In this document: positions 9,042 through 18,025 of the stretch, piece by piece
Layout: the number at the start of each line of letters is the position of its first letter
How positions within the stretch are numbered: the stretch's first letter is position 1
Origin: Aquimarina rhabdastrellae
GTDB lineage: Bacteria; Bacteroidota; Bacteroidia; Flavobacteriales; Flavobacteriaceae
Direction of reading: 5' to 3'
Assembly: GCA_947387485.1 (NCBI GenBank)
Contig: CANDNT010000002.1
Span: 124,001 to 188,000 of the forward strand
DNA: 64,000 nt
Program-made: the position numbers and the translations under genes
The notes under the pieces: model-generated
Database searches by the model: none
Told to the model about the DNA's origin: nothing
Seen by the model: only the letters and a program-made list of their open reading frames with translations

Positions 9042-9629
9042 TTATCCTAATTCTGTAATTCGTTTTACATATTTACCAATTACATCAAACTCTAGGTTTA
9101 TCACCGTTCCTACTTCAAATGTATTAAAATTTGTATGCTCATAGGTATACGGAATAATAGCTACACTAAATTCATTTTTCTTAGAATTTACTACTGTTAA
9201 ACTTACTCCATTCACTGTAATCGATCCTTTTTCTATAGTAACATTATGTAACGAAGGATCATACTCAAAGGTAAAATACCAACTTCCATCTGCCTCCTTA
9301 ATTTCTTTGCATACTGCTGTTTGATCTACATGTCCTTGTACAATATGTCCATCTAAACGATCTCCTAACTTCATTCCTCGCTCTAGATTCACAATAGCTC
9401 CTTCTTTTAAATTGTTAAGATTTGTTTTATCCAGCGTTTCTTTTATCGCTGTTACTACATATTGATCACCATTAATAGATACTACAGTAAGACAAACTCC
9501 ATTATGAGCTACACTTTGATCTATCTTTAATTCTGAAGTAAAACTAGATTGAACCATTATATCAAGATTTTCTTTATCCTTTTGAATTTTTATTACTTTC
9601 CCAAGATCTTCGATGATACCTGTAAACAT
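9042..9629 (-). CDS. ribE: Riboflavin synthase, alpha chain
   Basis: 195 residues made of two lumazine-binding repeats (about 1-95 and 96-190). MFTGIIEDLG opens the first; NGVCLTVV and NGVSLTVV are the equivalent motifs in each half, with GHIVQGHVDQ between. The trimeric enzyme dismutates two 6,7-dimethyl-8-ribityllumazines to riboflavin. It stands alone, divergent from pdxA, with a 97-base AT-rich promoter gap. Confidence 0.95.
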   Translation of the reverse strand: MFTGIIEDLGKVIKIQKDKENLDIMVQSSFTSELKIDQSVAHNGVCLTVVSINGDQYVVTAIKETLDKTNLNNLKEGAIVNLERGMKLGDRLDGHIVQGHVDQTAVCKEIKEADGSWYFTFEYDPSLHNVTIEKGSITVNGVSLTVVNSKKNEFSVAIIPYTYEHTNFNTFEVGTVINLEFDVIGKYVKRITELG

Positions 9630-9726
9630 AAATGCAAATTATTTGGTTAAATTTGTAGTTTTATATCTAATTGAAGCTACAAATATTGATTACTGAGCTT
9701 CAAAATTAATCATAACTAAGCTATAT

Positions 9727-10797
9727 ATGAAGAAAGAAGAGAAAATAAGAGTAGGTATTTCCATAGGAGATCTTAATGGTATTGGTAGTGAGGTTACCTT
9801 AAAAGCATTTGAAGATCCTCTTATGCTAGATTTCTGCACTCCTGTAATCTTTGCTTCAGTAAAAATACTTTCATTTCTAAAGAAACATTATAAAGTAAAT
9901 ATCAATTTACATGGTATTGATGATACTTCTCAGATATTAGATGGAAAAATCAATGTTTTTAACGTTTGGAAAGAGCCTGTAAACATCAACTTTGGAAAGG
10001 AAGATCCTAAAGTAGGACAATACACTTTAAAATCATTACAAGCAGCAACCGAAGCTTTAAAAAATGATCAAGTAGATGTTTTAGTAACTGCACCTATCAA
10101 TAAACATAATATTCAATCAGATAATTTTAAATTCCCTGGGCATACTGATTATTTAAATCAAGAACTCGATGGTAATAGTTTGATGTTTATGGTTACTGAT
10201 GAATTAAAAGTAGGATTATTAACCGATCATGTTGCTTTACGAGATATCACAAAAAAGATCACACCAAAATTGATCACTCAAAAAGTAAATACAATTCACC
10301 AATCATTGGTTCAGGATTTTAGAATTAACAAGCCTAAGATTGCTATTCTAGGTATTAATCCTCATAGTGGTGATCACGGTGTAATAGGAAAAGAAGATGA
10401 GGAAATACTTAAACCTACTATCGAAAAGATCAAAGAATCTGGCAAGTTAGTATTTGGTCCTTATGCTGCAGACAGCTTTTTTGGTTCCAACAACTACAAG
10501 GCTTTTGATGCTATCATAGCTTCATATCACGATCAAGGTTTAATTCCTTTTAAAACTTTATCATTTGGGAAAGGGGTTAATTTTACAGCTGGATTAAATA
10601 AAGTACGTACCTCACCAGATCACGGTACCGCTTTTGAGATTGCAGGTAAAAATCAAGCAGATGCTAGTTCTTTTAAAGAAGCGGTATTCACTGCTTTAAA
10701 AGTGTATAAAAACCGAAAAGAATATGCAGAACTCACAAAAAATCCTTTAAAAAAACACACTAAAAAAGCGCCAAAAAAGCAAGTTCAAAACCAATAA
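9727..10797 (+). CDS. pdxA: 4-hydroxythreonine-4-phosphate dehydrogenase
   Basis: 356 residues. PdxA features are IGDLNGIGSEV (14-24), the metal-binding histidines in FPGHTDYL, LLTDHVALRDI and YHDQGLIPFK, plus GINPHSGDHG. The enzyme oxidises 4-phosphohydroxy-L-threonine in the DXP-dependent pyridoxal phosphate pathway. The last 25 residues are a lysine-rich tail (KKHTKKAPKKQVQNQ) that is probably disordered and is not part of the catalytic fold. Confidence 0.95.
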   Translation: MKKEEKIRVGISIGDLNGIGSEVTLKAFEDPLMLDFCTPVIFASVKILSFLKKHYKVNINLHGIDDTSQILDGKINVFNVWKEPVNINFGKEDPKVGQYTLKSLQAATEALKNDQVDVLVTAPINKHNIQSDNFKFPGHTDYLNQELDGNSLMFMVTDELKVGLLTDHVALRDITKKITPKLITQKVNTIHQSLVQDFRINKPKIAILGINPHSGDHGVIGKEDEEILKPTIEKIKESGKLVFGPYAADSFFGSNNYKAFDAIIASYHDQGLIPFKTLSFGKGVNFTAGLNKVRTSPDHGTAFEIAGKNQADASSFKEAVFTALKVYKNRKEYAELTKNPLKKHTKKAPKKQVQNQ

Positions 10798-10898
10798 TAA
10801 TTGCTACATTGCACAAAATGAGTTGCTTTAAAGAAATAAAAATACGCTAGTTATACACATAAATTTGTTAATAAGTAGTTTTCATAATTAATTTTTAT

Positions 10899-10906
10899 TA
10901 TCTTTG
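10899..10906 (+). promoter_or_regulatory. -7 box upstream of DUF177-rpmF
   Basis: TATCTTTG fits TAnnTTTG. Transcription would begin near 10913, which supports translation starting at the second in-frame ATG (10930) rather than at 10921. Confidence 0.6.
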
Positions 10907-10929
10907 CGCGCTCAAAACTGATGACGAAC

Positions 10930-11472
10930 ATGAAACAACTAAAAGAGTATACGATCCCTTTTGTTGGACTGAAGCAAGGAGTACACCAGTTTGAATATCA
11001 AATTGACAATACGTTCTTTCAGCATTTTGAATATGACGATTTTAATGATGCGTCCCTTGATGTAAACTTAGAGTTTAATAAAAAAACTACTTTATTTGAA
11101 CTTACTTTTACAGTAAAAGGTACCGTTAATGTAAATTGTGATCTCACCAATGAGCCATTTGATCTTCCTATTGAAGACGAATTCTTGTTGATTGTAAAAT
11201 TTGGAAACGAATACAATGATGAGAATGAAGAAATTTTAATTCTTCCTCATGGTGACTACGAAATCAATGTACAGCAATTTATTTATGAATTGATTGTATT
11301 AGCATTACCATCAAAAAGAATACACCCTGGTGTAGAAGATGGCTCATTAGAATCCGAATTACTAGATAAGCTGGACGAATTAAGTCCTAAAGAAAAGGAA
11401 GCAGAAAATGATAGCGAGGAAATTGATCCTCGATGGGATAAATTAAAAAACTTATTAAACGATAATAAATAA
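10930..11472 (+). CDS. DUF177 (YceD-family) protein
   Basis: 180 residues from the ATG at 10930 (MKQLKEYTIPFVGLKQG); an ATG nine bases earlier is possible. The family is acidic, has the NVNCDLTNEPFDLPI strand region where many relatives carry zinc cysteines (only one is here), and the C-terminal IDPRWDKLKNLL motif. It is almost always encoded just before rpmF, as here (9 bases), and is implicated in 23S rRNA or large-subunit maturation in bacteria and plastids. The exact activity is not established. Confidence 0.88.
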   Translation: MKQLKEYTIPFVGLKQGVHQFEYQIDNTFFQHFEYDDFNDASLDVNLEFNKKTTLFELTFTVKGTVNVNCDLTNEPFDLPIEDEFLLIVKFGNEYNDENEEILILPHGDYEINVQQFIYELIVLALPSKRIHPGVEDGSLESELLDKLDELSPKEKEAENDSEEIDPRWDKLKNLLNDNK

Positions 11473-11481
11473 CATATAGCA

Positions 11482-11682
11482 ATGGCACATCCTAAGAGAA
11501 AAATCTCGAAAACTAGAAGAGATAAGAGAAGAACTCATTATAAAGCAACTACTCCTCAAATCGCAATCGATCCAACAACAGGAGAAGCACATTTATATCA
11601 CAGAGCTCACTGGCACGAAGGTAAATTATACTACCGTGGTCAAGTGATTATCGACAATACTGAAGAAGAAGCAGTAGCCTAA
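11482..11682 (+). CDS. rpmF: 50S ribosomal protein L32
   Basis: 66 residues: [19 protein letters not shown], then a hydrophilic tail including [11 protein letters not shown] and YYRGQVI. This is the zinc-free form of L32, since the usual CxxC pairs are absent. It forms an operon with DUF177 and is closed by a strong terminator; fabH follows with its own promoter. Confidence 0.95.
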   Translation: MAHPKRKISKTRRDKRRTHYKATTPQIAIDPTTGEAHLYHRAHWHEGKLYYRGQVIIDNTEEEAVA

Positions 11683-11706
11683 GGTTATTGTTAAAATTAT
11701 AGCTAG

Positions 11707-11733
11707 AACTCTCACATCAGTGAGAGTTTTTTT
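11707..11733 (+). terminator. Terminator after rpmF
   Basis: AACTCTCA/TGAGAGTT stem of 8 bp with a 6-base loop, followed by a run of seven T. Confidence 0.87.
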
Positions 11734-11830
11734 GTTTTTAGTTGAATATGTGTCAAAATCAACTTATTTTGCGCCATATTTACATATAAATTTAGTAATT
11801 TCAACGACTTTATAGTGCTTATTTGCACTC

Positions 11831-11838
11831 TAGTTTTG
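11831..11838 (+). promoter_or_regulatory. -7 box upstream of fabH
   Basis: TAGTTTTG fits TAnnTTTG, 18 bases before the fabH ATG. It would drive fabH-accB-accC. Confidence 0.55.
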
Positions 11839-11856
11839 TGAAACTAAAACAACGAT

Positions 11857-12855
11857 ATGAGTAAAATCACAGCCGCAATCACTGCTGTAGGCGCATATGT
11901 GCCTGATTATGTATTGACCAACCAGATTCTGGAAACTATGGTTGATACCAATGATGAGTGGATTACCACTCGCACAGGGATTAAAGAACGAAGAATCCTA
12001 AAAGATAAAGATAAAGGGACATCTTATCTAGGAATCAAGGCCGCCGAAGATCTAATCGCAAAAAAAGGCTTAGACCCCAAAGAAATCGATATGTTAATTT
12101 TTGCTACAGCTACCCCAGATTTGCCTGTAGCAGCTACTGCTGCATATACTGCTTCAAAAATAGGAGCTGTAAATGCATTTTCTTATGATTTACAAGCAGC
12201 TTGTTCTAGTTTCTTATACGCTATGTCTACCGCAGCTCGTTATATAGAGTCTGGTAGATATAAGAAAGTATTGGTAGTAGGAGCAGATAAAATGTCTTCT
12301 ATTATTGACTATACAGATCGTGCAACTTGTATCATTTTTGGAGATGGTGGTGGTGCTGTTCTTTTTGAGCCTAATGAAGAAGGACTTGGAGTTCAAGACG
12401 AATATTTACGTACTGATGGAATAGGTAGAGATTTCTTGCGAATAGAAGCAGGAGGTTCTTTATTACCGCCTACAGAAGAAACAGTTGCTAATAGACAACA
12501 TTTTGTACATCAAGATGGAAAAACTGTATTCAAATATGCAGTTTCAAACATGGCCGATGCAAGTGTTAAAATCATGGAACGTAACAATTTAACAAACGAA
12601 GATGTTAATTGGTTAATTGCTCATCAAGCAAACAAGCGCATTATTGACGCAACAGCTAAACGAATGAATCTTACCGATGAAAGTAAAGTTCTGATGAATA
12701 TTCATCGTTATGGAAATACCACTTCGGCAACATTACCGTTACTGTTAAGTGATTATGAAAAGAAATTCAAAAAAGGAGATAATATAGTATTTGCTTCATT
12801 TGGTGGAGGCTTTACTTGGGGCTCAATGTATGTAAAATGGGCTTATAATTCCTAA
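11857..12855 (+). CDS. fabH: 3-oxoacyl-ACP synthase III
   Basis: 332 residues with the complete Cys-His-Asn triad: catalytic cysteine in LQAACSSFLYA (C116), histidine in WLIAHQANKRI, asparagine in IHRYGNTTSA, and the C-terminal FASFGGGFTWGS. FabH condenses acetyl-CoA or branched acyl-CoA with malonyl-ACP to start fatty acid synthesis. accB begins 24 bases downstream, placing initiation and malonyl-CoA supply in one unit. Confidence 0.95.
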   Translation: MSKITAAITAVGAYVPDYVLTNQILETMVDTNDEWITTRTGIKERRILKDKDKGTSYLGIKAAEDLIAKKGLDPKEIDMLIFATATPDLPVAATAAYTASKIGAVNAFSYDLQAACSSFLYAMSTAARYIESGRYKKVLVVGADKMSSIIDYTDRATCIIFGDGGGAVLFEPNEEGLGVQDEYLRTDGIGRDFLRIEAGGSLLPPTEETVANRQHFVHQDGKTVFKYAVSNMADASVKIMERNNLTNEDVNWLIAHQANKRIIDATAKRMNLTDESKVLMNIHRYGNTTSATLPLLLSDYEKKFKKGDNIVFASFGGGFTWGSMYVKWAYNS

Positions 12856-12879
12856 ACAACTAAATAATACCCTCTTATT

Positions 12880-13374
12880 ATGGATTTAAAAGAAATTCAG
12901 AATTTAATCAAGTTTGTCGCTAAGTCAGGTGCTAGCGAGGTTAAACTAGAAATGGATGATGTAAAAATCACCATTAAAACAGGTTCAGAAGATAAAGAAA
13001 CTACTATCGTTCAGCAAATCCCTATGGGAGCTGCAATTCCTCAACAACCAGTTGCTCCGGCTCCTGTAGCTAGCACTCCTGCTACTCCAGCTGCCGCAGA
13101 AGCTACTCCAGCTGCTGCTAGCGATGACTCAAAATATATCACTGTAAAGTCACCTATCATAGGTACACTCTACAGAAAACCATCTCCAGACAAGCCAACT
13201 TTTGTTGAAGTAGGTGATTCAATTAAAGAAGGAGACGTACTTTGTATCATTGAAGCCATGAAACTTTTTAACGAAATCGAAAGTGAAGTTTCTGGAAAAA
13301 TAGTAAAAGTATTAGTTGATGATTCTTCTCCAGTAGAGTTTGATCAACCTTTATTCTTAGTTGACCCATCTTAA
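12880..13374 (+). CDS. accB: Biotin carboxyl carrier protein of acetyl-CoA carboxylase
   Basis: 164 residues. N-terminal helical region (MDLKEIQNLIKFVAKS), an alanine/proline linker (about 50-82) and a C-terminal biotinyl domain with IIEAMKLFNEI; K128 is the biotin site. It carries CO2 between AccC and the carboxyltransferase. The 110-base gap to accC is AT-rich with TTAAT-type repetition and no terminator, so the genes are probably still co-transcribed. Confidence 0.95.
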   Translation: MDLKEIQNLIKFVAKSGASEVKLEMDDVKITIKTGSEDKETTIVQQIPMGAAIPQQPVAPAPVASTPATPAAAEATPAAASDDSKYITVKSPIIGTLYRKPSPDKPTFVEVGDSIKEGDVLCIIEAMKLFNEIESEVSGKIVKVLVDDSSPVEFDQPLFLVDPS

Positions 13375-13484
13375 TTATCAATTAATAATTAATGATCAGC
13401 GATTATTAGCTTATTAATAGAGCTAATTATGTCTTATTTATTAATTGCTAATTGAACATTACTAATTACAAAAGTGTATAGGTT

Positions 13485-14840
13485 ATGTTTAAAAAAATTC
13501 TAATTGCAAATAGAGGGGAGATCGCTATGCGTGTGATCAGAACCTGCAAAGAAATGGGTATAAAAACAGTTGCTGTATACTCTACTGCAGATGCAGATAG
13601 TTTACACGTTCGTTTTGCAGACGAAGCTGTTTGTATTGGTCCTGCTCCTAGTAACCAATCTTACCTAAAGATGTCTAATATTATCGCTGCTGCAGAAATC
13701 ACAAATGCAGATGCAATTCACCCTGGATATGGATTCTTATCAGAAAATGCTAAGTTTTCTAAAATCTGTGAAGAGCACGAAATTAAATTTATCGGTGCTA
13801 GCGCAGAGATGATCGATAAAATGGGAGATAAGGCTACTGCCAAAGCTACTATGAAAGCTGCAGGTGTACCTTGTGTACCAGGAAGTGATGGAATTATTCC
13901 AGATTTCGAAACTTGTGAAAAATTAGCTGTCGAAGTAGGTTACCCAGTAATGCTTAAAGCGACTGCCGGTGGTGGTGGAAAAGGAATGCGTGCTGTATGG
14001 AATCCAGAAGATTTAAGACCAGCATGGGATTCTGCAAGACAGGAATCTAAAGCTGCTTTTGGAAATGACGATATGTATATGGAAAAGCTTATCGAAGAGC
14101 CTCGTCATATCGAAATCCAAATTGTAGGTGATAGCAAAGGTAAAGCTTGTCACTTATCTGAAAGAGACTGTTCTGTACAACGTAGACATCAAAAATTAAC
14201 TGAAGAAACTCCTTCTCCATTTATGACAGACGAATTACGTCAAGAAATGGGAGAAGCTGCTGTAAAAGCTGCCGAGTTTATTAAATACGAAGGTGCTGGT
14301 ACTGTAGAATTCCTTGTAGATAAGCATAGAAACTTCTACTTCATGGAAATGAATACACGTATCCAAGTAGAGCACCCTATCACAGAAGAGGTTGTTAATT
14401 ATGACTTAATCCGTGAGCAAATATTAGTAGCTGCAGGTGTACCAATTTCTGGTAAAAACTATATACCTCAACTACACTCTATAGAATGTAGAATTAATGC
14501 AGAAGATCCTTATAAAGATTTTAGACCTTCTCCAGGAAAAATAACTAACTTACATGTACCTGGTGGTCATGGAGTTCGTGTAGATACTCATGTGTATAGT
14601 GGTTATATCATTCCGCCTAACTACGATTCTATGATTGCAAAATTGATTACAACTGCGCAAACTCGTGAAGAGGCTATCAATAAAATGAAACGTGCTCTTG
14701 ATGAATTTATCGTAGAAGGTATCAAAACTACTATTCCTTTCCATAGACAATTAATGGATCATCCAGATTATATCGCTGGTGACTACACTACAAAATTTAT
14801 GGAAGATTTTGAAATGGAAGATCCTAAAGGGGATCACTAA
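13485..14840 (+). CDS. accC: Biotin carboxylase subunit of acetyl-CoA carboxylase
   Basis: 451 residues, full length. [19 protein letters not shown] opens the pre-ATP-grasp domain; [12 protein letters not shown] is the ATP loop; [19 protein letters not shown] and [14 protein letters not shown] carry the metal and biotin-site residues. It carboxylates biotin on AccB. The fabH-accB-accC order is common in flavobacteria. A strong terminator follows. Confidence 0.97.
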   Translation: MFKKILIANRGEIAMRVIRTCKEMGIKTVAVYSTADADSLHVRFADEAVCIGPAPSNQSYLKMSNIIAAAEITNADAIHPGYGFLSENAKFSKICEEHEIKFIGASAEMIDKMGDKATAKATMKAAGVPCVPGSDGIIPDFETCEKLAVEVGYPVMLKATAGGGGKGMRAVWNPEDLRPAWDSARQESKAAFGNDDMYMEKLIEEPRHIEIQIVGDSKGKACHLSERDCSVQRRHQKLTEETPSPFMTDELRQEMGEAAVKAAEFIKYEGAGTVEFLVDKHRNFYFMEMNTRIQVEHPITEEVVNYDLIREQILVAAGVPISGKNYIPQLHSIECRINAEDPYKDFRPSPGKITNLHVPGGHGVRVDTHVYSGYIIPPNYDSMIAKLITTAQTREEAINKMKRALDEFIVEGIKTTIPFHRQLMDHPDYIAGDYTTKFMEDFEMEDPKGDH

Positions 14841-14845
14841 ATATA

Positions 14846-14875
14846 AAAGGCGTTGAATTTATCAACGCCTTTTTC
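14846..14875 (+). terminator. Terminator after accC
   Basis: AAAGGCGTTGA/TCAACGCCTTT, 11 bp with a 5-base loop, followed by TTTTTCTTTT. Confidence 0.88.
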
Positions 14876-14969
14876 TTTTCTTACGTTGAATCATCATTAT
14901 ACACTGTTTGTTTATACTTTTTATGTATATTTCTTGTTAGTATATTCAACAACAAAATAATTCTCACTT

Positions 14970-16079
14970 ATGTTCAGCTATTGGGAACGTGACACTTGGT
15001 TTTCTAATGTAGATTTTACTATTATAGGTAGTGGTATTGTAGGGTTAAACTGTGCTTTATCGTTGCGTAAAAAATTTCCGAAAGCCAAAATTTTAATTCT
15101 CGAAAAAGGAATACTTCCTAATGGTGCTAGTACAAAGAATGCAGGATTTGCATGTTTTGGGAGTTTATCTGAAATTCTAGATGATCTCATTACGCATACA
15201 GAAGAAGAAGTGCTTCAGTTAGTCAAAAAACGTATTGATGGGTTAACTTTATTACGTAAAAACTTATCTGATACTGCTATTGAGTTTTTCGCTCACGGAG
15301 GATATGAATTATTCACTCGACAAGACACTGAATTATATGAACATTGTTTAACTCAGCAAGAGTATATTAATAAACTACTTTTTCCGCTATTCAATGCTAA
15401 TGTTTTTAGTAGTACAACTAATTTATTTCAGTTTAACAATATTAAAGAACACTATATTTTTAATGCCTTTGAAGGGCAAATCCATACCGGAAAAATGATG
15501 GAAGCGCTACTGAATAAAGTACAACAAAGCGGTATAAAAATCCTTAATCATTGTAATGTTCTTTCGTATACAGAAAATATTTCCAATGTTGTTATTCAAA
15601 CAGATACTTTTAGTTTTAAAACTAACAAATTACTAATCGCTACAAATGGCTTTGCTTCACAATTAGGTATAACAAACGTAAAGCCAGCTCGAGCTCAAGT
15701 TCTAATCACTGATCCTATAGAAAACCTATCCATCAAAGGGACTTTCCACCTTGATAAAGGATATTATTATTTTAGAAATATTGACAACCGAATTTTACTT
15801 GGAGGAGGTCGCAATCTAGATTTTAAAGGAGAAGAAACAACACAAATATCTCAAACACCTTTAATTCAAAATAAATTAGAAGAAATTCTTCAACATATTA
15901 TTTTACCTAATACACCTTTTACTATAGCACATAGATGGTCTGGAATAATGGGTGTAGGTACGCAAAAAAAATCCATAGTCACTCAACTCTCTAATCATGT
16001 TTTTTGTGGAGTTCGTTTAGGCGGAATGGGAGTTGCCATAGGTAGCTTAGTAGGTGATGAACTTGCAGATTTACTATAA
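14970..16079 (+). CDS. FAD-dependent oxidoreductase (DadA/glycine-oxidase type)
   Basis: 369 residues. The N-terminal Rossmann motif is FTIIGSGIVGLNCALSLRKK (about 17-36), then NGASTKNAGFACFG, which aligns with the flavin-contact region of amine/amino-acid oxidases (DAO fold). RLGGMGVAIGSLVGDELADLL forms the C-terminal FAD-binding end. The substrate is probably a secondary amine or D-amino acid but is not defined. The stop codon overlaps the mtgA start at 16079, so the two are translationally coupled. Confidence 0.82.
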   Translation: MFSYWERDTWFSNVDFTIIGSGIVGLNCALSLRKKFPKAKILILEKGILPNGASTKNAGFACFGSLSEILDDLITHTEEEVLQLVKKRIDGLTLLRKNLSDTAIEFFAHGGYELFTRQDTELYEHCLTQQEYINKLLFPLFNANVFSSTTNLFQFNNIKEHYIFNAFEGQIHTGKMMEALLNKVQQSGIKILNHCNVLSYTENISNVVIQTDTFSFKTNKLLIATNGFASQLGITNVKPARAQVLITDPIENLSIKGTFHLDKGYYYFRNIDNRILLGGGRNLDFKGEETTQISQTPLIQNKLEEILQHIILPNTPFTIAHRWSGIMGVGTQKKSIVTQLSNHVFCGVRLGGMGVAIGSLVGDELADLL

Positions 16080-16765
16080 TGCCAAAAAGAAAGAAACAAT
16101 TACATAAAATCTCAAAACTAATCGGTAAATGTATTGCCTGGTTTATTGCTATTACCTTTCTATGGGTACTAGTCTATAAATGGGCTCCTATCCCCTACAC
16201 TCCTTTAATGGGGATACGATCATTACAAGGTAAAGCCAAAGTTTTTAAACATGATTGGGTTCCTATAGAAAAAATCTCTCCTTATTTACAATTAGCGGTT
16301 ATATGCAGTGAAGATCAAAAATTCTTATCGCATAATGGTTTTGATCTTCAAGCTATAGAAAAAGCTATAGAAAGTAATCAAAAGTCTAGACGTATTAAAG
16401 GTGGTAGTACGATATCACAACAAACAGCAAAAAATGTATTCTTATGGCCTCATCGCAGCTGGATTCGTAAAGGGTTTGAAGTTTACTTTACTTTTTTAAT
16501 AGAAACCTTATGGAGTAAAGAACGTATACTAGAAGTATATCTTAACAGTATAGAAATGGGAAGTGGTGTATATGGCGCTCAAGCTGCTTCTAAATACTGG
16601 TTTAAAAAACCTGCCAATAGACTTACTCGTTACGAAGCTGCTGCTATTGCTGCTATTCTACCTAATCCCAGAAAATATAGAGCACGTCCTGCATCAAATT
16701 ACATTCAAAGACGAAAAGAATGGATTGTAAAACAAATGCGTTTGTATGGTGTTTTTAAGCTCTGA
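16079..16765 (+). CDS. mtgA: Monofunctional biosynthetic peptidoglycan transglycosylase
   Basis: 228 residues: one N-terminal membrane anchor (about 15-35), then a GT51 domain. The catalytic glutamate is in CSEDQKFLSHNGFD; GGSTISQQTAKNVFLWPHRS, RKGFEVYF, LEVYLNSIEMGSGVYGA and AAIAAILPNP follow in family order. There is no transpeptidase domain, so it only polymerises lipid II glycan. Coupling to the upstream oxidoreductase is by overlap, without an evident functional link. Confidence 0.95.
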   Translation: MPKRKKQLHKISKLIGKCIAWFIAITFLWVLVYKWAPIPYTPLMGIRSLQGKAKVFKHDWVPIEKISPYLQLAVICSEDQKFLSHNGFDLQAIEKAIESNQKSRRIKGGSTISQQTAKNVFLWPHRSWIRKGFEVYFTFLIETLWSKERILEVYLNSIEMGSGVYGAQAASKYWFKKPANRLTRYEAAAIAAILPNPRKYRARPASNYIQRRKEWIVKQMRLYGVFKL

Positions 16766-16883
16766 TATTATTTTTCATTTTTTTTTATAAAAAAAGTAGG
16801 GTATACCCTTAGTTAGCTGTTATACTTTCAAATCACCGCTATAATTATTATGTGATTGATTGTTTCACAAAACTATTTGGTAT

Positions 16884-17432
16884 ATGAAAAACATCCCTCT
16901 AATCACTTCGTTACCCACTCAAGGTATAGCTGTAACTGGTTTAATTAAACCTACGACAGAGATTGTGAATTTAAACCCCCGTAACCTTAAAGGATCCAAA
17001 ATTATTGTTTCTGGAAAGATTTATAGTGGTTTAGACAAAAAAGAGCCTGTAAGAAATGCAAAGGTAGAGGTATGGCATGCAGATGATTTTGGAACATATC
17101 ATATCGAAGAGCATAATAAAGATATTAGTTACTACTCAACAAACAAGCCTATTTTAAGAGGATTTATCCTTACTGACGAAAATGGTGAATATGCTTTTTC
17201 TAGTATTCGTCCAGGTCTATTTGGGGATAGAGCAAGGCATTTTCATTATCGTATTTCTGCACCAGGATATCGTACATTAGAAACACAGATTTATTTTAAA
17301 AATGATCCTAGAATTCTTATTGATGATATTGCTATGGTTGCTGATCCTTGTAGAGTTGTAGATTTTAAAAAAGAACAAAATTCATCTTATAGAGGAATCG
17401 TAAATATCTATTTGCCAAAAATAGATCATTAA
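16884..17432 (+). CDS. Intradiol ring-cleavage dioxygenase-like protein lacking one iron-ligand tyrosine
   Basis: 182 residues from the ATG at 16884; an upstream TTG at 16860 is less likely. It has the beta-sandwich signatures VSGKIYSGL, VEVWHADDFGTYHIE, GEYAFSSIRPG and RHFHYRISAPGY. Intradiol dioxygenases bind Fe(III) with two Tyr and two His. The HxH pair (RHFHY) and one Tyr in the GTY motif are present, but the spot of the second Tyr, usually RPxxYPGR, reads RPGLFGDR. No signal peptide. It may have altered chemistry or be non-catalytic; the gene appears monocistronic. Confidence 0.72.
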   Translation: MKNIPLITSLPTQGIAVTGLIKPTTEIVNLNPRNLKGSKIIVSGKIYSGLDKKEPVRNAKVEVWHADDFGTYHIEEHNKDISYYSTNKPILRGFILTDENGEYAFSSIRPGLFGDRARHFHYRISAPGYRTLETQIYFKNDPRILIDDIAMVADPCRVVDFKKEQNSSYRGIVNIYLPKIDH

Positions 17433-17462
17433 TTAAGTTAGCTTATAACTGCTTTTTATTTG

Positions 17463-17470
17463 TACTTTTG
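17463..17470 (+). promoter_or_regulatory. -7 box upstream of the GreA-like gene
   Basis: TACTTTTG fits TAnnTTTG and lies only 7 bases before the ATG at 17478, implying a leaderless or nearly leaderless mRNA. Confidence 0.55.
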
Positions 17471-17477
17471 GTTTTTT

Positions 17478-17936
17478 ATGAATCCATTAGACATTAAAGA
17501 GCAGTTATATCATTTTTGTGCCACCACTGTCGCACAACGTTTGTCACGCATTCAACAAACCATTTCTCGATTGCAAGAAGCGCTTACTTCTGAAACGAAA
17601 AGTACTGCTGGCGATAAACACGAAACTGGTCGTGCTATGTTACAACTAGAGCGAGAAAAAACAGGAAATCAACTTGCAGAAGTTCAAAAACTTCAACAAA
17701 TTTTAGTCAAAATTAACACTCGTGTTGATGCTTCTCGTATACATTTGGGTAGTGTAGTTTATACTTCTTTATCAAATTATTATATCGGAATTTCTATAGG
17801 AGAAATTACAATCGATAATACCAAATTCTTTGCTATAGCTCCTAATACACCTATTGGTAAAGCGCTAATAGGAAAAGAACAAGGTGATTTTTTTGTTTTC
17901 AACGGTAAAAAATTTGAAATCCTCACACTTTTTTAA
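17478..17936 (+). CDS. GreA/GreB C-terminal-like protein
   Basis: 152 residues from the ATG at 17478; six more in-frame codons upstream would overlap the promoter box. Residues 1-75 are a predicted coiled coil rich in Q, L and E (IQQTISRLQEALTSE). The rest (about 85-152) resembles the FKBP-like C-terminal domain of GreA: LGSVVYTSLSNYYIGIS, AIAPNTPIGKALIGKEQGDFF. It may bind RNA polymerase through the secondary channel, but the acidic Gre tip is not obvious, so this is a family-level call. Similar flavobacterial proteins are often misnamed 3-oxoacyl-ACP synthase. Confidence 0.65.
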   Translation: MNPLDIKEQLYHFCATTVAQRLSRIQQTISRLQEALTSETKSTAGDKHETGRAMLQLEREKTGNQLAEVQKLQQILVKINTRVDASRIHLGSVVYTSLSNYYIGISIGEITIDNTKFFAIAPNTPIGKALIGKEQGDFFVFNGKKFEILTLF

Positions 17937-18025
17937 TGCAATTTCTGTTTATACTATGATTGATTTTATGGTGTAATATATTGTATATTTATACCTAAAT
18001 GAAGTCCTAAATATCCCCTATTGGT

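Noticed and set aside
13375-13484. TTAAT-rich accB-accC gap as a possible repeat element or promoter
   Set aside because: Simple AT-rich repetition, no box or terminator; probably just spacer in the operon.
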